Origin: Planctomycetota bacterium
GTDB lineage: Bacteria > Planctomycetota > B15-G4
DNA length: 64,000 bases
NCBI GenBank assembly: GCA_020638905.1
Contig: JACKHP010000014.1
Coordinates: 1-64,000, forward strand
Reading direction: 5' to 3'
In this document: positions 24,390-35,455 of the stretch, one piece after another
Numbering within the stretch: position 1 is the first letter of the stretch
How the letters are laid out: each line of letters starts with the position of its first letter
Notes under the pieces: model-generated
Seen by the model: only the letters and a program-made list of their open reading frames with translations
Told to the model about the DNA's origin: nothing
The model's database searches: none
Made by a program: the position numbers and the translations under genes

Positions 24390-26894
24390 TCACCCCAGGC
24401 TGAGCTGACGCGCGGCATCGACCTCGTCGCGGTTCAGCAGCTGCCGCGCGCGGTCGAGCACCTTGACCAGCGGCCGGGTCTTCGGCAGCGCCGACTGGAG
24501 CTGCCGCAGGAGCTGCACGGTGAGTCTCATCGAGCGCACCATGTCGCCGAACGGAGCGGTGGTGTCCTCGCGCATCTCGTCGAAGCTCTTGCCCTGGCAC
24601 CAGTCGTGCACCACCACGCCGACCTTGAAGTTGGGCGGCTTGACGGTGGGAGGGATGCCCAGCTCCCGCTCGCGACGGATCAGCCCGTCGACGAGCTCCT
24701 CGACGTCGCGCCGGTGGTGTCCCATGACCGAGTTCGGCAGGCGCCGGAAGAGGTCGGTCTTGCGCTCCTCGAACGAGATGGCCGAGAACACGATCGCCGC
24801 CTGGATCTCGTCGAGCCAGTCGAGCAGGCCCGAGTCGAGCAGCTCGACGACCTGCAGCTCGTAGCCGTTGATCGTCGCCGCGATGCGTCCCTTCTCGGTC
24901 ACGCCCTCGGGCGTGATGTAGCCCAGGTCGCCGAGGAGCCGCAGGCGGCGGTCGATGGCGTCGCGCTGGCGCTGCTCGTTGCGCTCGCGCTTCTTGGCGC
25001 TCATGCGCGACCACTGGTAGTTGTTGAACGAGCGCTCCCAGGCCTCGTAGAGCCGGTCGCCCAGCGTGCGGTGCAGGTTGATCAGCGTGCTGTACGAGAG
25101 GTTGAAGCGCGAGACCACCGGCTCGACGTCGTTGCCGATGAGGTGGTCGACCTCGGCCGGCAGGATGCGGTGGTCGTCGATGATCGACACGACGAGGCCC
25201 TTGTCGTCGATGCCCTGGCGTCCGGCGCGACCGGCCATCTGCTGGTACTCGCGCACCTTGAGCGACGAGAACCCGGTGCCGTCGAACTTGCGCAGCGACG
25301 AGAAGACCACCGTGCGCGCGGGCATGTTGATGCCCAGCGAGAAGGTCTCCGTGCAGAACAGGGCCTGCAGCAGGGCGCTCGTGAACAGGCGCTCGACGAG
25401 CTCCTTGTGCAGCGGCAGCATGCCGGCGTGGTGGAAGGCGATGCCGCGCGTGATGAGGCCGTGCAGCTCCTCGAGGCCCGAGCTGGGCGTGATCTCGAAC
25501 GCCTCGCAGGTGGACTCGAACAGCTCGACGATGCGCTTCTGGTGGTCGAGCGACAGCAGGGCGTGGTGCCGCGCGACCTCGCGCGCGCGCTGCTCGCACT
25601 CCTTGCGGGAGAAGCAGAAGAACAGGACGGGCAGCGCCTCCTGACGCTGGAGCACGTCGATGATCTCGTTCGGGTCCTTGCGCTGCTGCGGGCGGCCGCG
25701 TCCTCCGCCGCCGCGCTTGCGCATCGCCTCGACGTGCGTCTTCGGGAAGCGTACCGGGCGTTCGAGCTTGCGCAGCCCGCTGCTGGGGAAGAACGCGTAG
25801 TGGTCGAGCGGCACCGGCCGGTCGGTGTGGCGGATGACCTCGACGTCCTCGCCGCGGGCCGCGCTGATCCAGTCGCCGAGCTGGCCGAGGTTGCTCACGG
25901 TGGCGGACAGGCACACGAAGCGCACGTGCGGCGGCGCGAAGATGATCGACTCCTCCCAGACCGTGCCGCGCTCGGGGTCGTCCATGTAATGCACCTCGTC
26001 GAACACGACGGTGTGCACGTCGTCCAGGCCGGCCGGGTTCTCGAAGATCGTGTTGCGGAAGATCTCGGTCGTCATGATCAGCAGCGGCGCGTGCGGACGG
26101 ATCGTCACGTCGCCGGTCATGATCCCGACGCGCTCGACGTCGATGGCCTTGAAGTCGCGGAACTTCTGGTTGCTGAGGGCCTTGATCGGCGCGGTGTAGA
26201 TGGCGCGCTTGCCGGCCGTGAGGCTCATCTCGATGGCCATCTCGGCCACGAGCGTCTTGCCCGCGCCGGTGGGGGCCGCGAGCAGCACCGAGCGGCCCTC
26301 CTGCAGCGGCACCAGCGCCTGCTGCTGGAACGGGTTGAGCGTCAGTCCACGGAAGATCGTGCCTTCCTTGGGACCGGCCACCGGCTCGGGCTTGCGGGGA
26401 CGCGCGGCCTTCTTGCGCTTGCCGGCGCCGCCGCCGATGAGCACCGCGCCGCCGAGCGTGACCTTGGGCGTCGCACGCTTGGGCTTCGGTCGCGCGTTCG
26501 CGTCGAGGTCGTCGCGCGGTGCGTCGGGGAGCTCGAGCGGGGCGCGCGCCGCGGGCGCCGCAGCCGGACCTCGTCGCGCCGCGCCGCGCGAACGTCGCCG
26601 CGTGCCGCGTCGCGTCTCGCCGGACGGCGCGCCGTCCTCGGCGCGCGGGGTCCCGGCTGCGGACTTCGGCTTCGCGCCGCGCTTCGAACGTCGGCGCTTG
26701 CGCGGCTTGCGGGCCGCACCTCCCGCGGCGTCGTCGGCACCCGTGGGTCGGCGGCTCGCATCGTCGCCGGCCGCCTCGCCGCGCCCGTCGCCGGAGGATC
26801 CTCCGCGCGGGGCGCGCGGCATCGACTCGTCCCCGCCCTCGCCGTCCCGGTCGGGCGGCGGATCGGCGGACGGCGGGAGAGGCAGGTCGGTCAC
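24390..26894 (-). CDS. Ski2/Mtr4/HelY-like DEAD-box RNA helicase
   Basis: An 834-residue superfamily 2 helicase. The first about 165 residues are a disordered Lys/Arg/Ala/Pro-rich extension (KPRKRRRSKRGAKPKS region). The helicase core starts GTIFRGLTLNPFQQQAL. Motif I is APTGAGKTLVAE, Ia is TAPIKALSNQKFRDF, II is DEVH, III is LSATVSN, and motifs V and VI are TETFSLGINMPARTVVF and QMAGRAGRQG. A winged-helix and helical-bundle C-terminal part follows, as in Ski2/Mtr4/Brr2-type enzymes. Bacterial members (HelY) are known mostly from actinobacteria and cyanobacteria and are thought to unwind structured RNA. It is transcribed divergently from the FtsQ-like gene. Confidence 0.9.
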   Translation of the reverse strand: MTDLPLPPSADPPPDRDGEGGDESMPRAPRGGSSGDGRGEAAGDDASRRPTGADDAAGGAARKPRKRRRSKRGAKPKSAAGTPRAEDGAPSGETRRGTRRRSRGAARRGPAAAPAARAPLELPDAPRDDLDANARPKPKRATPKVTLGGAVLIGGGAGKRKKAARPRKPEPVAGPKEGTIFRGLTLNPFQQQALVPLQEGRSVLLAAPTGAGKTLVAEMAIEMSLTAGKRAIYTAPIKALSNQKFRDFKAIDVERVGIMTGDVTIRPHAPLLIMTTEIFRNTIFENPAGLDDVHTVVFDEVHYMDDPERGTVWEESIIFAPPHVRFVCLSATVSNLGQLGDWISAARGEDVEVIRHTDRPVPLDHYAFFPSSGLRKLERPVRFPKTHVEAMRKRGGGGRGRPQQRKDPNEIIDVLQRQEALPVLFFCFSRKECEQRAREVARHHALLSLDHQKRIVELFESTCEAFEITPSSGLEELHGLITRGIAFHHAGMLPLHKELVERLFTSALLQALFCTETFSLGINMPARTVVFSSLRKFDGTGFSSLKVREYQQMAGRAGRQGIDDKGLVVSIIDDHRILPAEVDHLIGNDVEPVVSRFNLSYSTLINLHRTLGDRLYEAWERSFNNYQWSRMSAKKRERNEQRQRDAIDRRLRLLGDLGYITPEGVTEKGRIAATINGYELQVVELLDSGLLDWLDEIQAAIVFSAISFEERKTDLFRRLPNSVMGHHRRDVEELVDGLIRRERELGIPPTVKPPNFKVGVVVHDWCQGKSFDEMREDTTAPFGDMVRSMRLTVQLLRQLQSALPKTRPLVKVLDRARQLLNRDEVDAARQLSLG

Positions 26895-26961
26895 GAAGGC
26901 TCGGGCTCGGGTTCGTCGCGGCGTCCCGAAATTATCGGGATGGAACCCGAGCCCTCGCGCC

Positions 26962-26967
26962 TAATTT
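26962..26967 (+). promoter_or_regulatory. -10-like TAATTT immediately before the FtsQ-like gene
   Basis: TAATTT ends 7 bases before the ATG at 26975, so an RNA started from it would be leaderless or nearly so. Just upstream lies an inverted repeat TCCCGA-AATTA-TCGGGA (26924-26940 region), a possible operator in the divergent gap with the helicase gene. No convincing -35 is seen. Confidence 0.35.
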
Positions 26968-26974
26968 CGAACAC

Positions 26975-27763
26975 ATGGCGGCAGCGAACGCATCCCGGTC
27001 CTCCTGGCCCCCTCTGACCCTGGCGCTCGTCGCCCTGCTGGGCGTGGCGGGCCTGATCCATCTGGCGCGCGGTGCGATGGACGGGAACCCGCGCTTCCTG
27101 GTCGATCCGTCGCGGGTGCGCGTCGATGCGTTCCCCGACTGGATGCCGGTCGAGGTGGCCCAGCGGCTGGCGGCGCAGCTCGGCGAGGCGCTGGGCGGCC
27201 CCGTCCCGCTGCTCGACGAGCACGCCCTCGACGCCTGGCGCCAGACGCTGCCGGCCACGAGCGACTGGATCGAGTCGGTCGACGTGCTGGAGCCGAGTTT
27301 CCCCGGCCAGGCCCGGGCCACGCTGCGGCTGCGGCGACCCGTGCTCACGCTGCCGGGCGACCTGCTCGTCTCGGCCGACGGGCGCACCCTGGGGCGCGGC
27401 CAGGTCGAGGTCGAGCCTCGCCCGCTGCTCTTCGTGGGCACCAGCGACCCGGCCGCGGTGCGCGAGTGCGCCGCCGCCGCGGCCGAGATCCTGCCCTTCC
27501 GCGCCCGCATCGACGCCGAGGGACGGGTCGCGATCGACCGCGTGAGCCGCGGCGACGACGGCAGGGTGCGTTTCCTGACCACCCGCGGCGTCGAGATCGA
27601 GTGGGGGCGCTCGCTGCGCTCGACGCCCCTGGCCGTGGTCGACCTGCCGCCCGAGCGCCGGGTCGAGAACCTCATGGCGGCCATCCGCGGCAACCCCGGC
27701 CTGTACGGGGTCTGGCGCGTCACGCTCTGGAAGGAGCAGCCCGAGGTCTTCGTCTCGGACTGA
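26975..27763 (+). CDS. Single-pass membrane protein, FtsQ/DivIB-like
   Basis: A 262-residue protein with one N-terminal transmembrane helix (LTLALVALLGVAGLIHLA) and a beta-rich extracytoplasmic part. The stretch WIESVDVLEPSFPGQARATLRLRRPVL has the spacing of the POTRA-to-beta junction in FtsQ, where the POTRA strand is followed by a Arg-rich R-x-P segment. FtsQ/DivIB links early and late division proteins at the septum. The resemblance is only structural and no dcw-cluster gene (ftsA, ftsZ, mur) is adjacent, so the name is tentative. The start at 26975 is the first ATG before the helix, 7 bases after a TAATTT hexamer. Confidence 0.55.
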   Translation: MAAANASRSSWPPLTLALVALLGVAGLIHLARGAMDGNPRFLVDPSRVRVDAFPDWMPVEVAQRLAAQLGEALGGPVPLLDEHALDAWRQTLPATSDWIESVDVLEPSFPGQARATLRLRRPVLTLPGDLLVSADGRTLGRGQVEVEPRPLLFVGTSDPAAVRECAAAAAEILPFRARIDAEGRVAIDRVSRGDDGRVRFLTTRGVEIEWGRSLRSTPLAVVDLPPERRVENLMAAIRGNPGLYGVWRVTLWKEQPEVFVSD

Positions 27764-27892
27764 GCGCGGGCGGGCCGTTGATCCCCGGCCGACCTTTTGG
27801 GATGCTCCCCGATTCGGAGTCCGGTCCGTGAGAGGCGTCCCTGGGGGACGTCCCCGGGTCGTACCCTGTCGGCCGCCGCAACACGAGAAACC

Positions 27893-28351
27893 ATGGACAA
27901 GACCTATCGAGCCAAGCCGGGCGAGGTCCTGCAGAGCTGGCACCACTTCGACGCCGAAGGCGCCGTCCTGGGCCGCATGGCGTCGCGCATCGCGCTGATC
28001 CTGCAGGGCAAGCACCACGCCCGCTACACCCCCGAGACCGACACGGGCGACTTCGTCGTGGTGACGAACGCGACCAAGGTCTTCCTGTCCGGCAACAAGG
28101 CCGACGACCGCATGCAGCGCTGGCACACCGGCTACATGGGTGGTCTGCGCGAGATGTCGTCGGGCGAGATGCGCGAGCGGCATCCCGAGCGCCTCGTGAT
28201 GCTGGCCGTGCGGCGCATGATGCCCAAGACGATCCTGGGCCGCCGCATGCTGAAGAAGCTCAAGGTCTACCCCGGCGCCGAACACATCCACTCGGCGCAG
28301 CAGCCGGTGGCCGTCGACATGACGCCCTACTTGCCGAAGCAGGACAGCTGA
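27893..28351 (+). CDS. rplM: 50S ribosomal protein L13
   Basis: L13 is an early-assembly 23S rRNA-binding protein. The 152-residue product begins MDKTYRAKPGEVLQSWHHFDAEGAVLG and carries the conserved signature YMGGLREMS and the C-terminal LGRRMLKKLKVYPGAEHIHSAQQP. A normal start at 27893 is chosen over an upstream in-frame codon because the upstream residues are not conserved. It is followed after 4 bases by rpsI, the universal L13-S9 order. The 129-bp leader contains self-complementary GGGGAC/GTCCCC tracts that might act in autoregulation. Confidence 0.97.
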   Translation: MDKTYRAKPGEVLQSWHHFDAEGAVLGRMASRIALILQGKHHARYTPETDTGDFVVVTNATKVFLSGNKADDRMQRWHTGYMGGLREMSSGEMRERHPERLVMLAVRRMMPKTILGRRMLKKLKVYPGAEHIHSAQQPVAVDMTPYLPKQDS

Positions 28352-28355
28352 TCCC

Positions 28356-28823
28356 ATGACCGAAGACAACGACACGATCGAGCCCGTGGTGGTGCGTCCC
28401 GAGACGAGCCGCGCGCCCGTCTCCCTGGGTTCGGCGAAGGACTTCGTCTGGGGCACCGGTCGCCGCAAGACCTCGGTGGCGCGCGTGCGCCTCAAGCAGG
28501 GCAGCGGCAACATCGTGGTCAACGGCCGCGCGCTCGACGACTACTTCCCGGTGCTGACCCACCGCAACGAGATCATGGGTCCGATCAAGGACTCGGCGAC
28601 CGAAGGTCGCTTCGACGTGCTCGCGAACCTGAACGGCGGCGGCATCACGGGCCAGGCCGGCGCGCTGCGCCTCGGCATCGCCCGAGCGCTGATCAAGGTC
28701 GAGCCGGGCCTCGAGGAGGCGCTGCGCGGCGGCGGACACCTGACCCGCGACGGCCGCATGGTCGAGCGCAAGAAGTACGGTCAGCGCAAGGCGCGTCGTC
28801 GCTTCCAGTTCAGCAAGCGCTGA
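28356..28823 (+). CDS. rpsI: 30S ribosomal protein S9
   Basis: S9 binds the 30S head; its C-terminal tail contacts P-site tRNA. The 155-residue product has an acidic N-terminal extension of about 30 residues, and then the family core WGTGRRKTSVARVRLKQGSG, NGGGITGQAGALRLGIARAL and the invariant tail RKKYGQRKARRRFQFSKR, ending in the universal K-R. It is the second gene of the rplM-rpsI operon. Confidence 0.97.
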   Translation: MTEDNDTIEPVVVRPETSRAPVSLGSAKDFVWGTGRRKTSVARVRLKQGSGNIVVNGRALDDYFPVLTHRNEIMGPIKDSATEGRFDVLANLNGGGITGQAGALRLGIARALIKVEPGLEEALRGGGHLTRDGRMVERKKYGQRKARRRFQFSKR

Positions 28824-28885
28824 GTCGAACGCGGTCCGGAGAGGGCGTCCCCGACGAGGCCCCACCGGTCCCGTCCGAGGAGCCC

Positions 28886-29641
28886 ATGGCCGGTCACAGC
28901 CAGTTCAAGAACATCATGCACCGCAAGGGCGCGGTGGACGCGAAGCGTTCCCGCGCCTTCAGCAAGCACGCGCGCCTGATCATGAACGCCGCGCGCGTCG
29001 GCGGTGCCGATCCGGCGACCAACCTGAGCCTGCGCTACGCCATCGACCGCGCGCGCCAGGACAACATGACGAAGGACGCCATCGAGCGCGCCATCCTCAA
29101 GGGCAGCGGCGGGGGTGAAGGCGCGGCGATGGAGACGATCACGTACGAGGGCTACGGCCCCGGCGGCGTGGCGATCCTGGTCGAGACGCTGACCGACAAC
29201 CGGAACCGCACCGTGGCCGAGGTGCGCAACACCATCGACCGCAACGGCGGCGCGATGGGCGAGAACGGTTCGGTGGCCTGGAACTTCGAGCGCAAGGCCG
29301 TCTTCTTCGTGGCCGCCGATCCCGAGAAGGAAGACGAGGTCATGATGGCCGCCATGGAGGCCGAGGCGGACGACTGCGCGGCGATCGACGGCGGCTTCGA
29401 GATCACGGCCGAGCCGTCGCGCTTCGGGTCCGTCTCCGAGGCGCTCGAGGCGGCGGGCTTCCAGCCCGAGAAGAGCGAGGTGGCCTCGCTGCCCAAGACC
29501 ACCGTGCGGCTCGACGATGCCGAGCAGGTGCAGACACTCGTGCGGCTGCTCAACCTGCTCGACGAGCTCGACGACGTGCAGTCGTGCGCCACGAACCTCG
29601 AGTGGACGGACGCGGCCCTGGCCGCGGCCGAGGGCGCCTGA
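28886..29641 (+). CDS. yebC: YebC/PmpR family protein (TACO1-like)
   Basis: A 251-residue member of the YebC family, known either as a DNA-binding regulator or, for the YebC2/TACO1 branch, as a factor easing translation through proline-rich stretches. Family hallmarks are MAGHSQFKNIMHRKGAVDAKRSRAFSKHARLI, NLSLRYAIDRARQDNMTKDAIERAI, and ETITYEGYGPGGVAILVE. The C-terminus ends with the TVRLDDAEQVQTLVRLLNLLDELDDVQ segment. It follows rpsI after 62 bases and could be co-transcribed with the ribosomal genes. It converges with the exchanger gene, the two stops being 18 bases apart. Confidence 0.95.
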   Translation: MAGHSQFKNIMHRKGAVDAKRSRAFSKHARLIMNAARVGGADPATNLSLRYAIDRARQDNMTKDAIERAILKGSGGGEGAAMETITYEGYGPGGVAILVETLTDNRNRTVAEVRNTIDRNGGAMGENGSVAWNFERKAVFFVAADPEKEDEVMMAAMEAEADDCAAIDGGFEITAEPSRFGSVSEALEAAGFQPEKSEVASLPKTTVRLDDAEQVQTLVRLLNLLDELDDVQSCATNLEWTDAALAAAEGA

Positions 29642-29659
29642 GGTCGCGACGGGCGCGGC

Positions 29660-30667
29660 TCAGGCCAGCGCCACGACGACGACGTAGACGGCCAGCATCG
29701 CCACCGCTCCGGCGCCCACCGCGCGGGGAGCGGCTCGTGCGACACGCAGTCGCACCGTCAGCATGCCGAGCAGCGTGAGCAGCAGTCCCGCCGCGAGGTT
29801 GGCGGCCATGCGGTGTGGCTCCGCGTCCTGGACGAGCGGTCGTCCCGCGGTGGCGCCGGTCTGGTAGACGAGGTCGCACACTCCCAGCACGCCCAGGTTG
29901 AAGATGTTGCTCCCGAGGATCGAGCCGGCGGCCAACGTCAGCAGGCCGAGGCGCAGGGCGGCCAGGCCGGTGACGAGTTCGGGCAACGAGCTCACGCTGG
30001 CCAGGAAGAGCGTGCCGACGAAGCTGCTCGAGAGTGCGTACGTCGAGGCGAGCGAGTCGCCGATGCGCGCCAGCCACAGGCCCGCGAGCATGATCACCGC
30101 CCCGGCGGCCAGGCAGCGCAGCGTCGCCGGGAGCCTGTCGCCTGTCTCGGCGGGCACGCCGTCCGCGTCGTTCGACGCGCCCTCACGCTGTCCGCGCCAG
30201 CCGTGCAGCGTGGCCAGCGTGTAGCCGCCCAGCAGGAAGACCCCGAGCGTACGCGACCAGACGGATCCCTCCAGGTCGTCGTGCAGGAAGGTGATCGCGA
30301 TGGCGCCGGTCAGCATGGCGAGGTTGAACACACCGAGCGGCATGACGCCGCGCGGGTCGCCGTGGCACGCGATGCGGCGGCGCACGGCGAACAGCTCGAG
30401 CAGGCCCAGGATCGCCAGGTTGAAGATCACGCTGCCCGTGATGTTGCCGGCGGCGAGGCCGGGATTGCCGACCTCGGTGATGGCCGAGATCGAGATCGTG
30501 ACCTCGGGCAACGAGGTGGCCCAACCCAGGACCACGAACCCGGCGAAGGCGTGTCCCCATCCCATGGCCGCGGCCAGGCGCTCGGCATTTCGCGTCAAGC
30601 TCAACCCGGCCGCGACGACGATAGCGGCCGCTGCGGCGAACTCGAGCCAGAGCAGGACGTGCTCCAT
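29660..30667 (-). CDS. Sodium/calcium exchanger (CaCA) family protein
   Basis: A 335-residue membrane protein with about ten helices in two inverted halves. The two alpha repeats are visible: GWATSLPEVTISISA with GNITGSVIFNLAIL in the first half, and SVSSLPELVTGLAAL with GSILGSNIFNLGVL in the second; the acidic residues in both repeats are the cation ligands of the family (YrbG-like). A hydrophilic loop of about 30 residues joins the halves. Likely a cation/Na+ or H+ antiporter; the transported ion cannot be told. The ATG at 30667 directly precedes the first helix. Confidence 0.88.
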   Translation of the reverse strand: MEHVLLWLEFAAAAAIVVAAGLSLTRNAERLAAAMGWGHAFAGFVVLGWATSLPEVTISISAITEVGNPGLAAGNITGSVIFNLAILGLLELFAVRRRIACHGDPRGVMPLGVFNLAMLTGAIAITFLHDDLEGSVWSRTLGVFLLGGYTLATLHGWRGQREGASNDADGVPAETGDRLPATLRCLAAGAVIMLAGLWLARIGDSLASTYALSSSFVGTLFLASVSSLPELVTGLAALRLGLLTLAAGSILGSNIFNLGVLGVCDLVYQTGATAGRPLVQDAEPHRMAANLAAGLLLTLLGMLTVRLRVARAAPRAVGAGAVAMLAVYVVVVALA

Positions 30668-30709
30668 GTTAGCTTCGGGCCGAACGGCCTCTCGTCGAGG
30701 GACAAAGTG

Positions 30710-31237
30710 ATGGACAGCATACCGATGGACCAGCAGCGGCTCGTCGACTTCCTGACCGACCCCGAGACGTCGCTGCTCGGTCGCGACTACTTCCTCTTCA
30801 GGCTCGAGGAGGAGTTCAAGAAGTCGTGGCGCTACCGTTGGCCGCTCTCGCTCGTCGTGGCGGACGTCGACGGCTTCGACCAGATCCGAGCCGAGGACGG
30901 TGAGCGTGGCATGCGCCAGACGTTGCTCGACATCTCGGGCGAGCTGCTGCTCGCCTCCCGCGACACCGATCTCTCGAGCCGCATCGCCGACGCTCGCTTC
31001 GCGATCCTGCTGCCGGGAACCGACGCGGTCGGCGCGGAGGCGTTCGTCGAGCGCGTGCTGCGCAGCGTGGCCGAGGGCTCGTTCGGCCGACTCGTGCTGA
31101 GCATCGGTGGCGCGAGCGCGCCCGGTGACGACCTCGGTTCGAGCGACGAGTTCCTGGCGCGCGCACTCACGGGTGCGCAGGAGGCCCGCGGCAAGGGTCG
31201 CAACGCGTTCGTGCTCTGGGACCGTCCGTCGCGCTGA
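30710..31237 (+). CDS. Degenerate GGDEF-domain protein
   Basis: A 175-residue protein with the fold signature of a diguanylate cyclase domain: LTDPETSLLGRDYFLFRLEEE (the D-x-L-T-x-L-x-N/G-R start), WPLSLVVADVDGFDQI (the D-x-D-x-F metal stretch), and SRIADARFAILLPGTDAVGAEAFVERV. In the last element the normal RxGGDEFxxLLP reads RIADARFAILLP, so the GG(D/E)EF signature is lost and catalysis is not expected. There is no sensory or membrane domain. It probably acts as a binding or regulatory domain. It is divergent from the exchanger gene with a 42-bp gap. Confidence 0.8.
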   Translation: MDSIPMDQQRLVDFLTDPETSLLGRDYFLFRLEEEFKKSWRYRWPLSLVVADVDGFDQIRAEDGERGMRQTLLDISGELLLASRDTDLSSRIADARFAILLPGTDAVGAEAFVERVLRSVAEGSFGRLVLSIGGASAPGDDLGSSDEFLARALTGAQEARGKGRNAFVLWDRPSR

Positions 31238-31660
31238 GCGCTCGTCGGTCGCGCTCGGCGTCTCCGGACGCCGTCGCCGACCGGCGCCCGAGCGAGCCGC
31301 GAGGAACGAGCGGCGGCCGACCCGCGTCGGGCGTGCATGTCCTGCTCGCGGCGCGCGGCATCCCGAGCTCCGCCCGAGCCCCGCACGCATCCGAAGGGCG
31401 GCCGGGAGGGACCGGCGCGCCTCCGGACGAGGCAACGCGTTGCCGGTGTCCGGACGTGCCACGGATGCGCCGTCCCGAGCTCGCGTGATGCCCGCAAGTC
31501 ACCGGCATCGCGGGCCGAAGACGGGCCGACCTCGCGGGGCCTCGTCGAGTCCTGGTGCGGCGTCACAGCGGCGCCAACGGCCGGACATGCCTGCTTCGCG
31601 GGGGCGCGCGTACGCTGGACGACGTCGTGGGGCGTCCGCTCGGCCAGAGGAGGAGGCACC
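31238..31660. other. 423-bp region with no recognisable gene
   Basis: Between the GGDEF-like gene and the FG-GAP exoprotein gene I find no reading frame with coding character on either strand; open frames here are Arg/Pro/Ser-rich and low in third-position GC. The 3' end holds a strong AGGAGG ribosome site for the next gene. No structured RNA is recognised. Confidence 0.5.
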
Positions 31661-32776
31661 ATGTTCACGACCATGTTCGCAGCGGCCGTGCTGCTGCTTC
31701 CGATCGCGACCCCGGCGGGTCCGGGGCCGGTCGAGTCCGATCATCCGCTGTTCACGCGCACGGCCGAGATGGCGAACGACGGCTTCGGATCCGAGCTCGT
31801 GCGCCTGGGCGATCTCGACGGCGACGGGGTGCGCGACCTGGCGGTCTCGGCCGTCGGTCGCGGACAGGTCCTGCTCGTGTCCGGTGCCGACGGACACACG
31901 CTCTCGGTGCTCGGAGGGCCGACCGGCTTCGGACACGGCCTGGTGGTCGCCGACGTCGACGGCGATTCGGTCGACGATCTGGTGGTGGCCGCCCCGTTCG
32001 CCGCCGTCGCCGCGGGCGAGGTGCGGGTGCACTCGGGCCACGACGGTTCGCTGCTGGCGGTCGTCGCGGGGCGCGGCGCCGCGAGCCACCTGGGCGAACT
32101 GCTGCTCTCTCCCGGCGACGTCGACGGCGACGGACGCGACGACCTGCTGGTCTCCGATGCGGGCGGCGTGCGCCTGATCGACGTCCTCGCGAACCGCGAC
32201 CTGCCCGTCGACGAGGGCCTGCGTGCCTTCGGTGACACCCTGCTGGCCCTGCGGCGGCAGGGCCTCCCGGCGCGCGGACTGTTCGTCGACGACCTCGACG
32301 GCGACGGTCGACGTGAGCCGGTCCTGGCGCTGCCCTACAGCCTCGATGGGATGCGCGGCGAAGTCGTCGTGACGCGTTCGTCCGACGGCTCCACGCTCCA
32401 GCGTCTGCGCAGCGGTCGCGAGGGTGACGGCTTCGGCTGGTCGCTGGCGTCCACCGACGATCTCGACGGGGACGGACACGCCGACCTCGTCATCGGGGCG
32501 CCGTCCGACGACCAGGGGGGGCGCGACGCGGGCGCCGCCTACGTCGTCTCGGGACGGTCCGGGACGCCGCTCTTCGCGGTGCGCGGCACCGAGCCCGGCG
32601 AGCATCTCGGGAACGCGGTCGCGGCGCTCGACGACATCGACGGCGACGGCGTGTCGGATGTCCTGGCCGGGGCCCAGCGCGACGATGGGCGGGGACGACT
32701 GCTGGCCTTCCCGACGCCGGTGCGCCCGCGCGGCGGCATGGAGCTGCGTCCGGTCCTGGGCGACCGGAATCCGTAG
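31661..32776 (+). CDS. Secreted FG-GAP/VCBS-repeat beta-propeller protein
   Basis: A 371-residue exported protein. A signal peptide spans residues 1-19 (MFTTMFAAAVLLLPIATPA), and a perfect AGGAGG lies 7 bases before the ATG. The rest consists of six or seven repeats with the calcium-binding loop D-x-D-G-D-(G/S)-x-x-D (GDLDGDGVRDLAV, ADVDGDSVDDLVV, GDVDGDGRDDLLV, DDLDGDGRREPVL, DDLDGDGHADLVIGAP, DDIDGDGVSDVLAGA), the FG-GAP/integrin-alpha-like pattern, which together form one seven-bladed propeller. It ends shortly after the last blade. No enzyme residues are seen; likely a secreted or surface Ca-binding protein. Confidence 0.85.
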   Translation: MFTTMFAAAVLLLPIATPAGPGPVESDHPLFTRTAEMANDGFGSELVRLGDLDGDGVRDLAVSAVGRGQVLLVSGADGHTLSVLGGPTGFGHGLVVADVDGDSVDDLVVAAPFAAVAAGEVRVHSGHDGSLLAVVAGRGAASHLGELLLSPGDVDGDGRDDLLVSDAGGVRLIDVLANRDLPVDEGLRAFGDTLLALRRQGLPARGLFVDDLDGDGRREPVLALPYSLDGMRGEVVVTRSSDGSTLQRLRSGREGDGFGWSLASTDDLDGDGHADLVIGAPSDDQGGRDAGAAYVVSGRSGTPLFAVRGTEPGEHLGNAVAALDDIDGDGVSDVLAGAQRDDGRGRLLAFPTPVRPRGGMELRPVLGDRNP

Positions 32777-32789
32777 ACGGCCGCGTCGC

Positions 32790-32820
32790 CGGGACGTGCG
32801 TCGCGACCGGCGGCGTCCCG
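32790..32820. terminator. Inverted repeat between convergent FG-GAP and ppdK genes
   Basis: CGGGACG (32790-32796) and CGTCCCG (32814-32820) can pair around a 17-base loop in the 57-bp gap between two convergent stop codons. No U-tract follows. It fits the pattern of GC hairpins at other convergent junctions in this window. Confidence 0.35.
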
Positions 32821-32833
32821 AGTCGACGGAGCT

Positions 32834-35451
<2,618 letters not shown>

Positions 35452-35455
<4 letters not shown>

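Noticed and set aside
29636..29665. GCCTGAG/CTCAGGC inverted repeat between yebC and the exchanger gene
   Set aside because: The arms contain the two convergent stop codons (TGA and TCA), which makes part of the symmetry automatic; the remaining match is too short to call a terminator.
31337..31660. Upstream extension of the FG-GAP protein to an earlier start
   Set aside because: The added residues are Arg/Ser/Pro-rich and precede a perfect ribosome site and signal peptide at 31661.
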